A DNA stretch of 64,000 nt, taken from positions 29,583,501 to 29,647,500 of the forward strand of contig CM076268.1 in the NCBI GenBank assembly GCA_038380795.1, read 5' to 3'. The notes under the pieces were generated by a model. The model made no database searches, was not told where the DNA came from, and was given only the letters and a program-made list of their open reading frames with translations. The DNA is from Pyrocephalus nanus. Lineage: Eukaryota; Chordata; Aves; Passeriformes; Tyrannidae. Positions 28,301-40,300 of this stretch are shown here, in pieces. Each line of letters begins with the position of its first letter. Position 1 is the first letter of the stretch. The position numbers and the translations under genes were made by a program.

Positions 28301-31300
28301 CCTGGAGGTCTTTTCCAACCATAATAATTCCATGGATTCTCTACAGAATGATGGCTCTTAGGGTTGCTTTATTTTTTAAGTCTTCAGTGCTTTCATTTTC
28401 TTAGTCTTTATGTATATACATATTATCCTTACTTAATATAATTGCAGCCATAACACAGCTTTTTAGTTCTATGTTTTCCTTAAATGACTTCATTTTTCTG
28501 GGCTTGAGAGATTGTTTTGGTTTTTTTTTTTTTTCTTTTTCACAATGCATATATATTATACCTGATTTTAATTTTGTTAAAAAGCAATTTGGAACTAGCT
28601 GTATTGTGGAAAAAACTGCAGTTATGGGCAACACAGCATCTGTTAATTATCCTTGCTGAGCTCCAAGATCTTTGCCTTCTCATTTTGGTTGTAGCCATAA
28701 AGGTGTAGTTCCCTGTTAGTTTGGATTTTTGGATTATAAAAAAAATCTGCCTCAAGAAACCAAAAACTCACCACAAAAAAAGGCAAATAAACCCCACAAC
28801 ATCCCTACAAACCAGAACCAAGTACAGGGGTGTGCAGACCCACTGATTTAAACACCAAGAGCTCTCCTGTAATAATCTCTGTCCCTGAGTGTTGCTTTCA
28901 GTAATAGTTACATTATCAATAACAGTACAATATCATAAAATAATTTCCAAAAGTGTTCACAGAAGTGAATGGTAAGAAGGAATTGCTTGTTTTTATGGGC
29001 CTTGTTTGGGGGGGGGGGAAGGTGTTGTGGGTTTTTGTGGGTTTCTTGTCTTTTTGGTTGTTTGTTGTTTTGTTTTGGTGTTTGTTTTTTGTTTGTTTTT
29101 TTTAATTCATGTATAAAATGTTTTAAAAAATTAGCAGATTAAAAAAATGAAAACTTGTTTTGGTTCTGTGTTAAACTTTAGTTGATCCTGTCAGGTTAAC
29201 CTGGCTGTGTGTGCTGTTTGTGTGAGTAAGGGAGTATAATATCAGCTTTTGTATTTGAATTACTGAATTCAAGCTCAGCAAGGATAAATAATAATGTGTT
29301 GGTTTTCTGAAGAAATTGAAGGTCGTATATTTCAGAAACGGTTGAAGTTGCATGGAAAAATTTGCTTACAAAGGCTACTTTTTTTAATTATACCTAATAT
29401 GATCTTAATTCTTTGAATATAAAAGTGAATCCTGCTACTTTTGTAATGATTATGCCCATGCAAGTTGTGTGTTTAAAGTACTTACGTTTTGCAAGTCCTC
29501 CTATAGTTTCACTTCTAAAATGGCAATCTCTTAATTCATGGCTGTATATAACCTCTAAAACTTCATGAAAATAATGTAGTGAATAATGCAAAACAGAGCT
29601 TTATGTGCTGGAATTGCTTTTTATGCTTCCCAGTACTTACCTGTGTCACTGATGTATCAATCTTGAAGAAAAATACCTTTTACCATAAATTACCGTAAAA
29701 GGAATGGATAGTTTGTGTTTCTGTAAATGTAATAATGCATTGAGTTTTATTTTGCACATCAGTCTTAAATGCTGAGTCAGCCCCACCTGAGAACATCAAA
29801 GAACTATCAAATGGTTCAGGCTTCTTAATGAAACAAGTAATAGTAGATTTTCATAGTTTTGGTCACCTCCTGCTCTTAATCTGCTTTCATCTCTGTGTGA
29901 TGTTTCTAGTTACAATAATTAGGAGAAAAAAACACAAACAACCAAAAAACCCAAAACAAACAGATAAAATGGAAGAGAGTGAATGTGGGATATATCAACT
30001 AATTTTCCTTCCTTTAAATTGAGTGCTATGAATAGCCACTTAATTAAGGCTTAGAGCCTTAAGCTCCAAATTAAAAGAAGATGGTGGGGAAAATTAATCA
30101 GGTCCTTAGAGACCTGCAGTGGTTCGTGGCATTTTTGGATGAACGTGAGCTTCTCTTCCTCTAAGATGTTTTTGAAAATTGTGCCAACTGTCCTGCAAGG
30201 CTGGACCCTAGCTCTTGGTAGGAACCAAAAACCTATGGGGTGATGTCCTTTCCTGAACAACCACAACCTTTTATGTGGTCTTCAAGGATGCAGAAAAGAG
30301 AGCACTAAAGTGCCTCGATTCTTAAGCACTTACAAACAGAGATAATTTCTCTGTTTGGTTCATAATCAAGTTTTAATTTATTTACTCTCAGCATTGATTT
30401 CAGTGTGCAGATCAATGGAAATAAGGCTCAAGTTGCCCAGTGTCATGCTGCTTCTTACAGGGAAAGCAGTGTACTGCACACCAGCCGGGACTGTGCCAGC
30501 AGCCCTGTTGCTGCTGCTGATGCAAGGATGGGTTTAGGCTCTCACGGGGCTGTTGGGTCCCTTCCCCTGTTGGTGTGGATCCCCACCTTTCCAGGTGAGG
30601 AAACAGTACCTTGTGAGTGACTGACCCAGTAAGGTGAGTGGAGGTGATGATTTGATGCCTCTGCTGTGGGCACCTCCTCCCTCAGGACAGGAGCTCCTCA
30701 CCTGCATGCACAGAGGGCAGCAGAAAGATGAGCCTTTCCTAGTCTTCAAGTGGAAACAGGATCCTAGTGCATCAGTTGGAGACAAGCTCTCGTAACAGCA
30801 GTAGGCCCAGTAGTTTCTGATCTCACACCCCTAGGACAGCCTTATCCCATAAGTTGTCAGTAACCATAAAGGTGCAGTTTGTGCGTTTTCCTTGCACACG
30901 GGGAGGCAAGAGTAGTAACTGCTCCTGTTGGACACAAAATCAGGGGAGGCAGAACTGTTTTCAGAGCTGATAAACAGCACAGTTGTGGTCTTATCTGCCT
31001 TGCCTTGCTGCGTGCCTAGGGGCTGTGCCTCTGCCTCCATAGCTACCTGCTAGGCAGCCCAGCCCTCCAGCCTGGCATGCCCTGGTGTCCAGCCCACAGC
31101 CAGAGGGGGCATTTGGGGCCACTGGTGTATTGAGGCCAGGGCTCTTTTGTCAGCAGAATTTTTCCTAGAGCTGTTTGGTTCTGGTTCCCAAGGTACACAC
31201 TTGTGGATCTGACTTTGTACCAGCTCAGTGAAGGTTTTCTCAAAAATCTTGGCTTTTGGATGCCTTTTCCTTGTTGGTGCCCATGACAACAGAACCATTG

Positions 31301-34300
31301 GTTTGGGTATTCTGTGTCAGCTCTCTCTGTGGGCAGCAAAATTCCTTTGCAGCTTTTATTTGACCTCACTAAAACCAGGAAAAAAGATTCACCCTGTTAT
31401 GCAATTGTCCAGCTGATAACTGTGTATATAAGTAGATTTTTTTAAAAAAACCATATTTTGCTCATATCTTACAAATAGCTGAGTCACACATATGTTTCTG
31501 CAATGGAATTGAAAGTTACCCATGCCAGGAGATATAAAGGGTGCTCTGTAATGTTTCTTGAAAATGCTGACAGGATTTGGGGGGTGGGAAGAGAATTCCT
31601 TATCTCTGCAGTTGCTTCATAAAATAAAATTTCACTCAGATCTGGTACAAGATCTAGTAAACTCCAAGTTTCCTTAGAAAAAGAAAAACTCTTTAAGTTC
31701 CTTAGAATGGCATTAAGCTTATTTTTGTGCTTGACACTTCTACAGCAAAGCTAATGCTGTTTTGCATTTCCCTATAGGTAAAAATTAATCAACTTGATAA
31801 ATGGGACATCTTATATATATATTTTTTTAATCGTGCAATGTAGGTGAAACAAAATGGAATAGTTAAATAATCTGAAATGCAGAACAACTTTGTTTGGCAA
31901 GTTGTTTAAAGATGGAGAAATACTTGCTTGATTATTTTATTCCTTTCTCTAATTATGATGGATTCTGATTTGTGTCTTCTGAATTGCTTAAAACTGGTTT
32001 GTCTGACTTGATCTTGGGCTGTTGTAAATCAAATATGCATTTTCAAAAGAAATAAGACTGTGAAAATTTGTAACATCCTGCATCATCAGAAAGATCAAGT
32101 GTCATGTTTCACCATTTTTAAAATATAATATACTCCGTTTCTGTGTTTAAATCACCATGGTTTGAAGGTTTCAAGGGATGTTGAGAAGTTCTTGATGTCC
32201 ATCTAATGTGATTGTATGCAGACATTTGACTCTAACACTGAAAACTGTGCTAACTTAAACACATCAGTTATACATTAAGCACTGGTCAGGGAATGGCACT
32301 GATGTGTTAGGTTAGTAAACATGATTTAAATTTTTTTGATTTAGAACTAAAATGGCTTGAGTGGAGGAGGGCCAGAACCCTCCAGCTTTCAAAAGCACAG
32401 AGAAACTCGGATGTGCAGCAGAAATCTACTTCAGGGTCTTGTCACAGCTTGGAGGGAAAAAAAATCATAGGCCCACAGATATTACTGGGGAGAACACTAC
32501 TTTGAAGGAATAATACCGAATGTGTGATATTCTATAGGTGACAAAAATAATTGTGCAGTCTTTTGAGTTTCTTGTGACAGTATTTTTGTAGGTGCCTTCC
32601 AAAGACAATCTTGCCCAAAGAGAGACAGTGTTTCTCTCAGCTGGTGCCCCCAGCTTTGCTGTGGACAGCAGCACTTGCAGGAAGGGCTGGGGACTGCATT
32701 CCTCTCTCAAAACCTGTGCAAATGCTATAAACTCCCTAGAATTGCAGTGTATGTGAGTATTATCCTATCTCTACAAATCTTACATTATAAATTAAATCCT
32801 TGGGTTGGTTTGTAGCTGTTTGGTTTCAAACATTCCTTATAGTTTGCATTCTAAATATAGACTGAGTCTGTGCCAAGGATCGAGTGCAAACATACAAAAC
32901 CATCATTGATGGAAGTTCCAGTATCTTTAATTACTTCCTCTGGAAACTATAATTTGAATCATATGATATTTTGGAGTAGCAGTAGGAGGGAATATCTGAA
33001 AAAAAATAGCTGTAATTTAAGCTTTTCATCTCTACAAACTTGACTTTGTATGAACTGTCCCAGTCATTTCATTCCTCGATTATTTGGCAAGACTAACATT
33101 TCCTGTAAAGCAGGTCAGATCTAAAGAGAACAAAATCTAGGGTATAACTCGTGTGTTCCTGTGAGTTTTTTGCATTTTTTTTTCCCGATTTCTAGCACTT
33201 AAAAAAAATGTTCTTTTATGGCAAATGCTTGTTGCTAACTGGTAGTTGTGGCTGTGTGGCAGCACCAGGGCTGTGGGATTGGCTTAGTTTAACTGGTGAG
33301 ACCAACACCATCTGGCAGCGTGCATCAACCAGGGACTGCTGGCAATGTGTGCTCCCTGTCTTAACTCCTGTCAAAGGAAAAAAAAACGATCTCTTTTTAA
33401 TGGGAGGAAAGCTGTGGGAAAGGAAAAAGTTGGGAATGAGGTGAAAACGGGGGAAATGACAGACACGGAAAGGAAATGAGAGGCTGATGAAGAAATTGAA
33501 GACAGTTGGAAAGAGGTAGATCTGGTTCAGCCAACAAATGGCAGGAAACATGAGGTGAGAGTGGGAGTCTTATAGAAATGAAGATTCTGAAGGAATAGAA
33601 TAATGAGTTGATGACAAAGATGGTGTCAAGATAGTGGGAAGACAGATGGGAGGTGGAAAGAAGATGTCACAGCAGGGCTGGGTGAAAATGTGTGTACCAA
33701 AAAGTGGAGAGGAGGATTCCAGCCCTGGTTTCATAGGTGTTCATGAACTTCAAAAACATATCCTAATCTTGGAAGTTACACACAATTCTGAGGTTCTTCC
33801 TTGATGAATATCCTGGGTGAAAGCTGGCTGGTAAGCACTTCTGCACTGATGTGCATTTCCTTTCCCATTCTAGACCAGTGGTTAAATACCTAACGTGTCA
33901 CTTTTCTCACCTAATGTCTTTGTGCAGCTTCCATAAAGACGTGATTTTTGATGACTGCAATTGTAATTTGTTAGACATTTAAGAGATGCCTTTTTTTCTT
34001 GCATCAAAACATCAGTATGATTTAAAATACTGGGAATGTAAAACATTAGTTTCTCAGCCATGGGAGTTGAGGATATTGGCAATTTCTACTAAAAAAAAAA
34101 AAATCACGAACCAGAACGTGTGCAAGTAAACCAAGATGGCAATAAAAGGGATTAATTTTGAGTGCAACTTTCATCCAGCTTATTGGATTTGCGTCCAGTG
34201 CAATGACAAATAATGTAAACTTACTGATTTCGCAACCCCGGAGGAGAGCAATAGCCAGGAAAGTAAGCTGAGAAAATGTTGGGCTTCACGGATATGTTTT

Positions 34301-37300
34301 GTGGAACTTGCTTAAAATACTCGAGTGCCCAACAGCTCCCACTGAGATTTCTGTCAGGAAATTTGTAGTTCTGTGAAGCTGTTCATGTGCTAAATGCACT
34401 CCTGTGCATAGTTCTCTCTTGTTTCTCTCGCAGTGAGGGCAGGGAGCAGCTAAGCTCATGTTAGCTCTTCTGCCTCTGGGAGGACTACAGAGGTGAACTG
34501 ACTTGCTTACAGATGTACATTGGGTCACTTCAAAGAAATCGGAACTGTCAGAATGAGTGTTCACTCTCTGTGAGCAGAAAGTACCCACAGAAAGTGTCTA
34601 CTTGGGTGCAGTATTTGTTGGTTTGTTTTCTGCTTGCAGGAGATTTGTCTGAAACTTAAGCAAAGTCCAGTGACTTTCTATCCTTAGAGTGACTGGAATG
34701 TAGCATCTTTCGTTCTGTTAGACATTAGGTTGCCCTGAGGAGCTGTAGGTGCCCTATTCCTGGAAGTGTTCGAGGCCAGATTGGATGGGACTTTTTGTAC
34801 AACCTGATTAGTGGAAGGTGTCTCTGCCCATGGCAGGAATGAGATGATCTTTAAGGTCCCTTCCAGCCCAAATCATTCTGTGATATTCTCATGTTCTGTC
34901 CCATACTGTGCAGCTTTTTCACTGAATGCTACTTAATGAGGTAAGAGGTATTTGTAAATTTTGCAAACAGCATCGAGTTGACAGAACACAATTTACACTC
35001 AAAACAAATTGAATAAACAATGCAAAATGAGTAACAACTCAGTAATGCCAACTCAATACAGGCTGCTTGGAGAAGAAACCTCAGGTGCACAGTATTCAAG
35101 GGGTTTCAATTTCATGGTGTACAACAGAGCAAAAAGGCACTGGAGTGTGTTGCTGTATCCCAGAATAAAACAAACTGGCTTGTAAATAACATACAGAAAT
35201 ATCTATCTTGTGCAGCTTAGTACTGCTGTGGTTTCATCTGTGAAATCATGCCAGTTACCAGTGCTGATTCTCAGTTTGGAGACAATCCAGGGGAAAGCAA
35301 AGGAGACACTTGAAAACACAAATTAGGAAGAATTCTTTAAAAATGTCATGTTATATATAACTAACAAAAAGGGTTTGTGAGTATAGGAAAGAGGTGATTG
35401 CTATCAGTGTCTGTTTAGGTCAGGATTGAAAGCAAACATTTGTCTTAGAGATTCCTCTTGGAGGATAAAGATAATTATTGCAGTAAGTTGCATAGGCTTT
35501 GGAGTCCCTACTAATGCAGATTTTTCAGGACAAATTACATAGTTATCAACAGTGCTCTAATGTACTGGATCCTGTAATAGTTCAGTCCTTCACTTATGAG
35601 ACTTCTTAAAAAAAGAATTGATCCCAATTCAGATGCTTACTGAGGGATGCTGCAAGAAGAAATCCCTTTAGAAAAGCCACAGTGGTGCACTAGGGAGGGG
35701 AGCAGACTTTTGGGTTCTCTAAGTAAAGATGGAGTTGATTTCAGAGTAAGGGGTTTGGGGGGGAAAAAAAAAAAAGAAAGAAATTACTATAGAGAAGTAT
35801 TATTGGTAAAATGCCAGACAAAGAAAAAAGCTTATGACAAAATTGGTTATGCTTTTAATCAGCTGACTCATTATATTAAAGATTACTACTTAGCTATGTA
35901 AGTAGTATATCAGTCCAAAGGAAGACATTTTAAGAAACTAACTTTTTTTTTTTCTCTTCCCCCAATCTACAATGGCAGACAATGATTTTTTTTTTTGCAT
36001 ATTTTCTGCTTCTTCCTCTTTTGTTATTTTCATAAATAAAACTTTAACCCCACTCATTGCCAACATCAGCAGCCACTGAAAAGGAACATCTGGTAACTTA
36101 GATTTGAGTGCCCAAATTGCAGTTCCTGTATCTGTGCCTGCAAGGGGTGTCCTTTGCTGTCCTGTTCTCCTCTGCTGGCAGGGAAAAGATGTGGGCAAGA
36201 GCTGGGGGGAGAGTTGGTGCTGGGGCAGAGTTTGTGTGTGGGGGGGGGCACATTGCTCACAGGTGAGACTCTGCAGAATATTTTAGCTTTTTTTTTTTGG
36301 TTGGTTTTAAGTTCCTGCCACAAACTCAGCCATGTGTAGTTGTATTATTTCACAACCAGTACTCTGTCATTAGCAGTTGCCTGGGTGTTTAAAGGCAAGT
36401 GGTGAATGCTGTGGTGTCCCAGCCAGTTTTCCCAGTGGATGGCAGGGGACCCAAGTTTGTATCTCCTCGTCTAGTTTTTTTGGTAACTTGCCATGAGTGA
36501 CAGTATTTGCTTATTTCGGCACCAGAAATGCATGCACACAAATTATCCGGTCTTTGGTGAGTGGCTGCTCCCCTTAGGGTGAGATGCAAAGTTGGAAAAC
36601 TTCTGCTGTTTTCTGTGTTTAGGATGTTTGGCTTGTGGATATACTGAGTGAAAGAATCTTTGTAGTTTTAATAGTTCTCCAAGTAGTCACCTTAGGTACT
36701 CACTGCCAAGCTTCCTAATTAACCTACAGACTACTTGTTGCAGTTTAATGATTGCTTACCCTAACACAAGTGTGTAAATGGTAAATATTTTCTGTAATGT
36801 GTTGCTGAGGCAATCAATCCATAATTGACTTAGATTTAAAGTGAGTCTCTTGCTGACATTGTGTTTATTGTTTGGAATGCCAGATTAATTACAACATGTA
36901 TTGCAGTTGCTGTATTATGAGCTCCATCTGGTTTTTATTAACTTTCTCTGTAAATGAGAAACTGTCAGTGTGTACTGTTTCTTATGTTCTGAAGAAAAAT
37001 TCCCCCAAACCCTATAATTATGTACTTTAAAAATTAAAGAACCGTTGTGTTCAGAGCTCAAGTTCGTTTATTTCTTTTGTTTCTGGAGAAGCTGACCCAG
37101 GCAGAGATGACTCCTCCCTGTTTTGCAATAAATAAATGGACAGAAGAGACCATCCCAGGGCATTTGAAACTTGGCCTCGGGAGTTCGTGTCGATTCCCTT
37201 GGATCTCAGCAGTTAGACACGCACAGATCCACAGCATCCCTTGTGCCAGCAGCTGGCAGCAAATCCTTCATTTACTAGAGTTATTTACACGAGCCACTTC

Positions 37301-40300
37301 AGAAACCAGACCCATCCATTAATTCTCGCCCTTTGCATGCAGTGTAGGTGACAACCGATAAAGCTCTTAAAGCCACATTTGCTTGAGCCTTTTATCTTGT
37401 TTGTTGTTGGCTTGTCAGTGTTTCTGTGCTCCGGGGTGTGTGTGAGCCCACTGCAGCCATGAGTGCTGCTTCTGCACAGAGCTGTAAAACCATTCATTTG
37501 TGTTGTCTCAGGGGAAGATAAAATCCATCCATGGTGACACTGGTGAATATTTTAAGGAAACGAATTCCAGGTAGCACAGGAGCCAGCAGATGTGCACTGT
37601 ACTTGTAGGTACACTTACAAAAGTGTGATTTGAACTTTGTTCATTTCTGCAGGAAGAGCATGAACAAGATTTTTGGGCTTTTCTGTGTTTAATCAGGACT
37701 TGTTGTGCTTTCTGTGAAGAACAGCAGTTGGCTTATACTTGGGCAGATAAGGGAGAGGCAAAATACACACACAGTTGTAATATGAAGGGAATTATCAAGG
37801 GGCTTAACATCCAGTCAGAGTGCTTGGCAGTAACTGCAGTAAAAACTGAAATTTCAGGCTCTGGAATGCAGTAATGTAAACTCTTATTGCTGTTATTAAA
37901 TTACTTGAGAGTACAAATTTGTCACAATCTTACAGTGATAACTGGAATTAGTTGATATATTGGTTTGGATTTTCAGGAGCTTCTAGCCATTAACAGGTAA
38001 GTTGCAATGTGCCCTGCAGTGCATTTACATGCAAACTGGACAGGGAGATAGTGTTTCACTCTGATTCCCATCCTTCTGTATGAACTCAGTTTCTGGGACC
38101 CAAAAAGCAATTTATCAGAATGGCTGCTGAAATTCACCTCACAGAGATGCTCAACAGCTGATTAATTTCCCAGAGGTGAGTTTTGCTCTTGGTCTAATAC
38201 TGGGGAGAGACTGATGGACAGAAGTGATGCAGAGGAAATTAATCTGAGAGTGGCTCAGGAATGATTTCCTGATTTAAAAAGCAACACTGGACATCTTTCA
38301 GGTGTTTGGTGCTTTTTGTTTTTCTTGCTTTTTTTTTTCCAGCATATCACAAAGAAATTACCCTTGCAGTGAAACAGGGTAGGCAGAGAGTTATTTATTT
38401 GCTATGAACCCTTCCCTAAAAAGAAAAGCAGAAGCTTTTTGAGCAGGTCACTGTCCTTCAGGAGCTCAAGGTTCTCTTCCCAGGTCAGCTGCAATCTGGG
38501 AGTCATGCTGGAGAAAATAGTTAAAATCTGTGAATAAGAATAACTTTTTTTAATGTAAGATATACAGCTGTCACAGTGCCACATCAATATTGCCAGGCTA
38601 AAAGCCAAGAAATGGTGGATTATTACATGCTTAAAATGTGTGATTCAGTGTTCACGTAAGAAATTGTTTGTATAAAAGCATTTGGAAGGTTTTAATAGTT
38701 AGAAATAGTTGTCAGGGAATGGCCAGTCTTTTTGTTGATTAGGTGCATCACAAGAGGGGTTGGAGGGAAGGTAGATACACTATTTCCCCTATCTGCCTAT
38801 TTGCTTTTTTCTGCCTGGAGACCACGGCCTGCACAGCAGTGATGCATGGGAAAAACTAGTACACTGCCATACTGGCTGTAAAAAAAAATTCACCTTGTGC
38901 TTTTAAAAATTAATAAAAGAAAACATCTTGTTCAGTGAATGGCAGAAACTACTTGATAACAAACATAGCAACTTTCAAGTCAAATTTCATACACTTACTA
39001 TTATTGTAACTTTCAATATGTATGGACGTTTCAAATTTCAAGCCCAAAATGTGGAGATGGAATGTGTGTGACAATGACCTTTGTATCTCAGTGAAAATGA
39101 CTGCCCTCTTACATCTTTACAAAAAGGGTTGAGGAGATTTTTCTTCTTTAGTACCTACCTGTTGTAAGTAATGTAAATTGTATCTGGTACGTGGAAAGAA
39201 AAAATAAGTTGGATGATCTGCTTGTATTGGAATTCCTTTTCATCAGAGCCTAATAAGCCATTAAATCAGTATTACTGTGCAGTGTTAGACTAGGGTTTTA
39301 CTGAATTGCCAGTGCTGTAAGAAAACCTCCTTGTTGTGCTGCTGTGAGTCTTTGTCATGCCTGTGTCTGTCACATCTCTGTGCCCATACACGCCCTGGGC
39401 AGCTGGTGCAGATATTTGGTCACTGGGATTTATGAGCAATAAGACCTTTCTGCATACAGAGGTCTTACTTTATTATAAAGGAAGAAAAAGTAAGTACTGT
39501 CAATAACGTCTTCAAGATGAGTAAGAAAAGTTCTGTTAGAGCTCACAGTGATCTGATACTGCCTTGCTGTGACCTGAAATAAGAATCATCATGCACTTTG
39601 TGTAGCTGTTGCTACTTGGTTAGCCCTCAAAAGCACTGCTGAGGGGTTTCTTTATTGGACTTCTAATTTTACTCTTTACTTAGAAATAACAAAACACACA
39701 AACAAAAATCCCTACCTGTTCATCAGGAATACAGTTGAAATAATCCCTGAAAGTATAATAATCCAGGAGAGGAGAACTTTTCTGGGGAGAATTCATTTCA
39801 CAGTGTGATACTAAATCAGAGCAAGTAATAAAGCATTTGTGATAAACGAAAATATTCTATTAGCTGCCTTTGTCTTTAGTCACCAGGTGTCTGATGTCCT
39901 GTTGAGAACCAGCTGTTTCTATATTTCTGATAACGTTTCATTTCATCCTGCTCTCAAGAGGGCAGGTGTTTTTTTTTGTCCTGTTCACCCAGGTGTATGC
40001 AGTGCACTTGTCTTGGCTGAAGACTCGCTGCATCCTCCTGTTCCAGCCCCAGAATTAATGCTTCCCAGTGGCCACATCAAAACCAGCTCACACAGTGCAG
40101 TCAGTTGGAGCAATAAGACATTAAAAGGTCCAGCAAGCAGGGAGCAGGAAGGTGCAAAGGGAGTGGAGTTGGCTTTGGATGTGGGAGCCCTGCAAAGAAG
40201 GCTGGCCTGAGGCGTGCATTTAGGCTCAGGAGTCAGATGAGGGGTTTTATGTAGCAAAACACAGTCACAATGACGTTGTTGAGAGCGTTGGTGTAAGGAA

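Noticed and set aside
31043..31369. 108-residue minus-strand open frame as a gene or processed pseudogene
   Set aside because: There is no recognisable domain, splice context or poly(A) feature, and overlapping open frames in other registers of the same GC-richer stretch suggest composition effects.
33216..33551. 111-residue Phe/Ser/Pro-rich minus-strand open frame
   Set aside because: It is explained by the purine-rich plus strand, which leaves few stop codons on the complement.
37180..37205. Possible tRNA B-box (AGTTCGTGTCGATTCCC)
   Set aside because: It contains a GTTCG-like word but has no matching A-box or cloverleaf arms around it.
39839..40210. 123-residue plus-strand open frame
   Set aside because: It starts without promoter or splice evidence, shows no domain and lies deep in intron 3.
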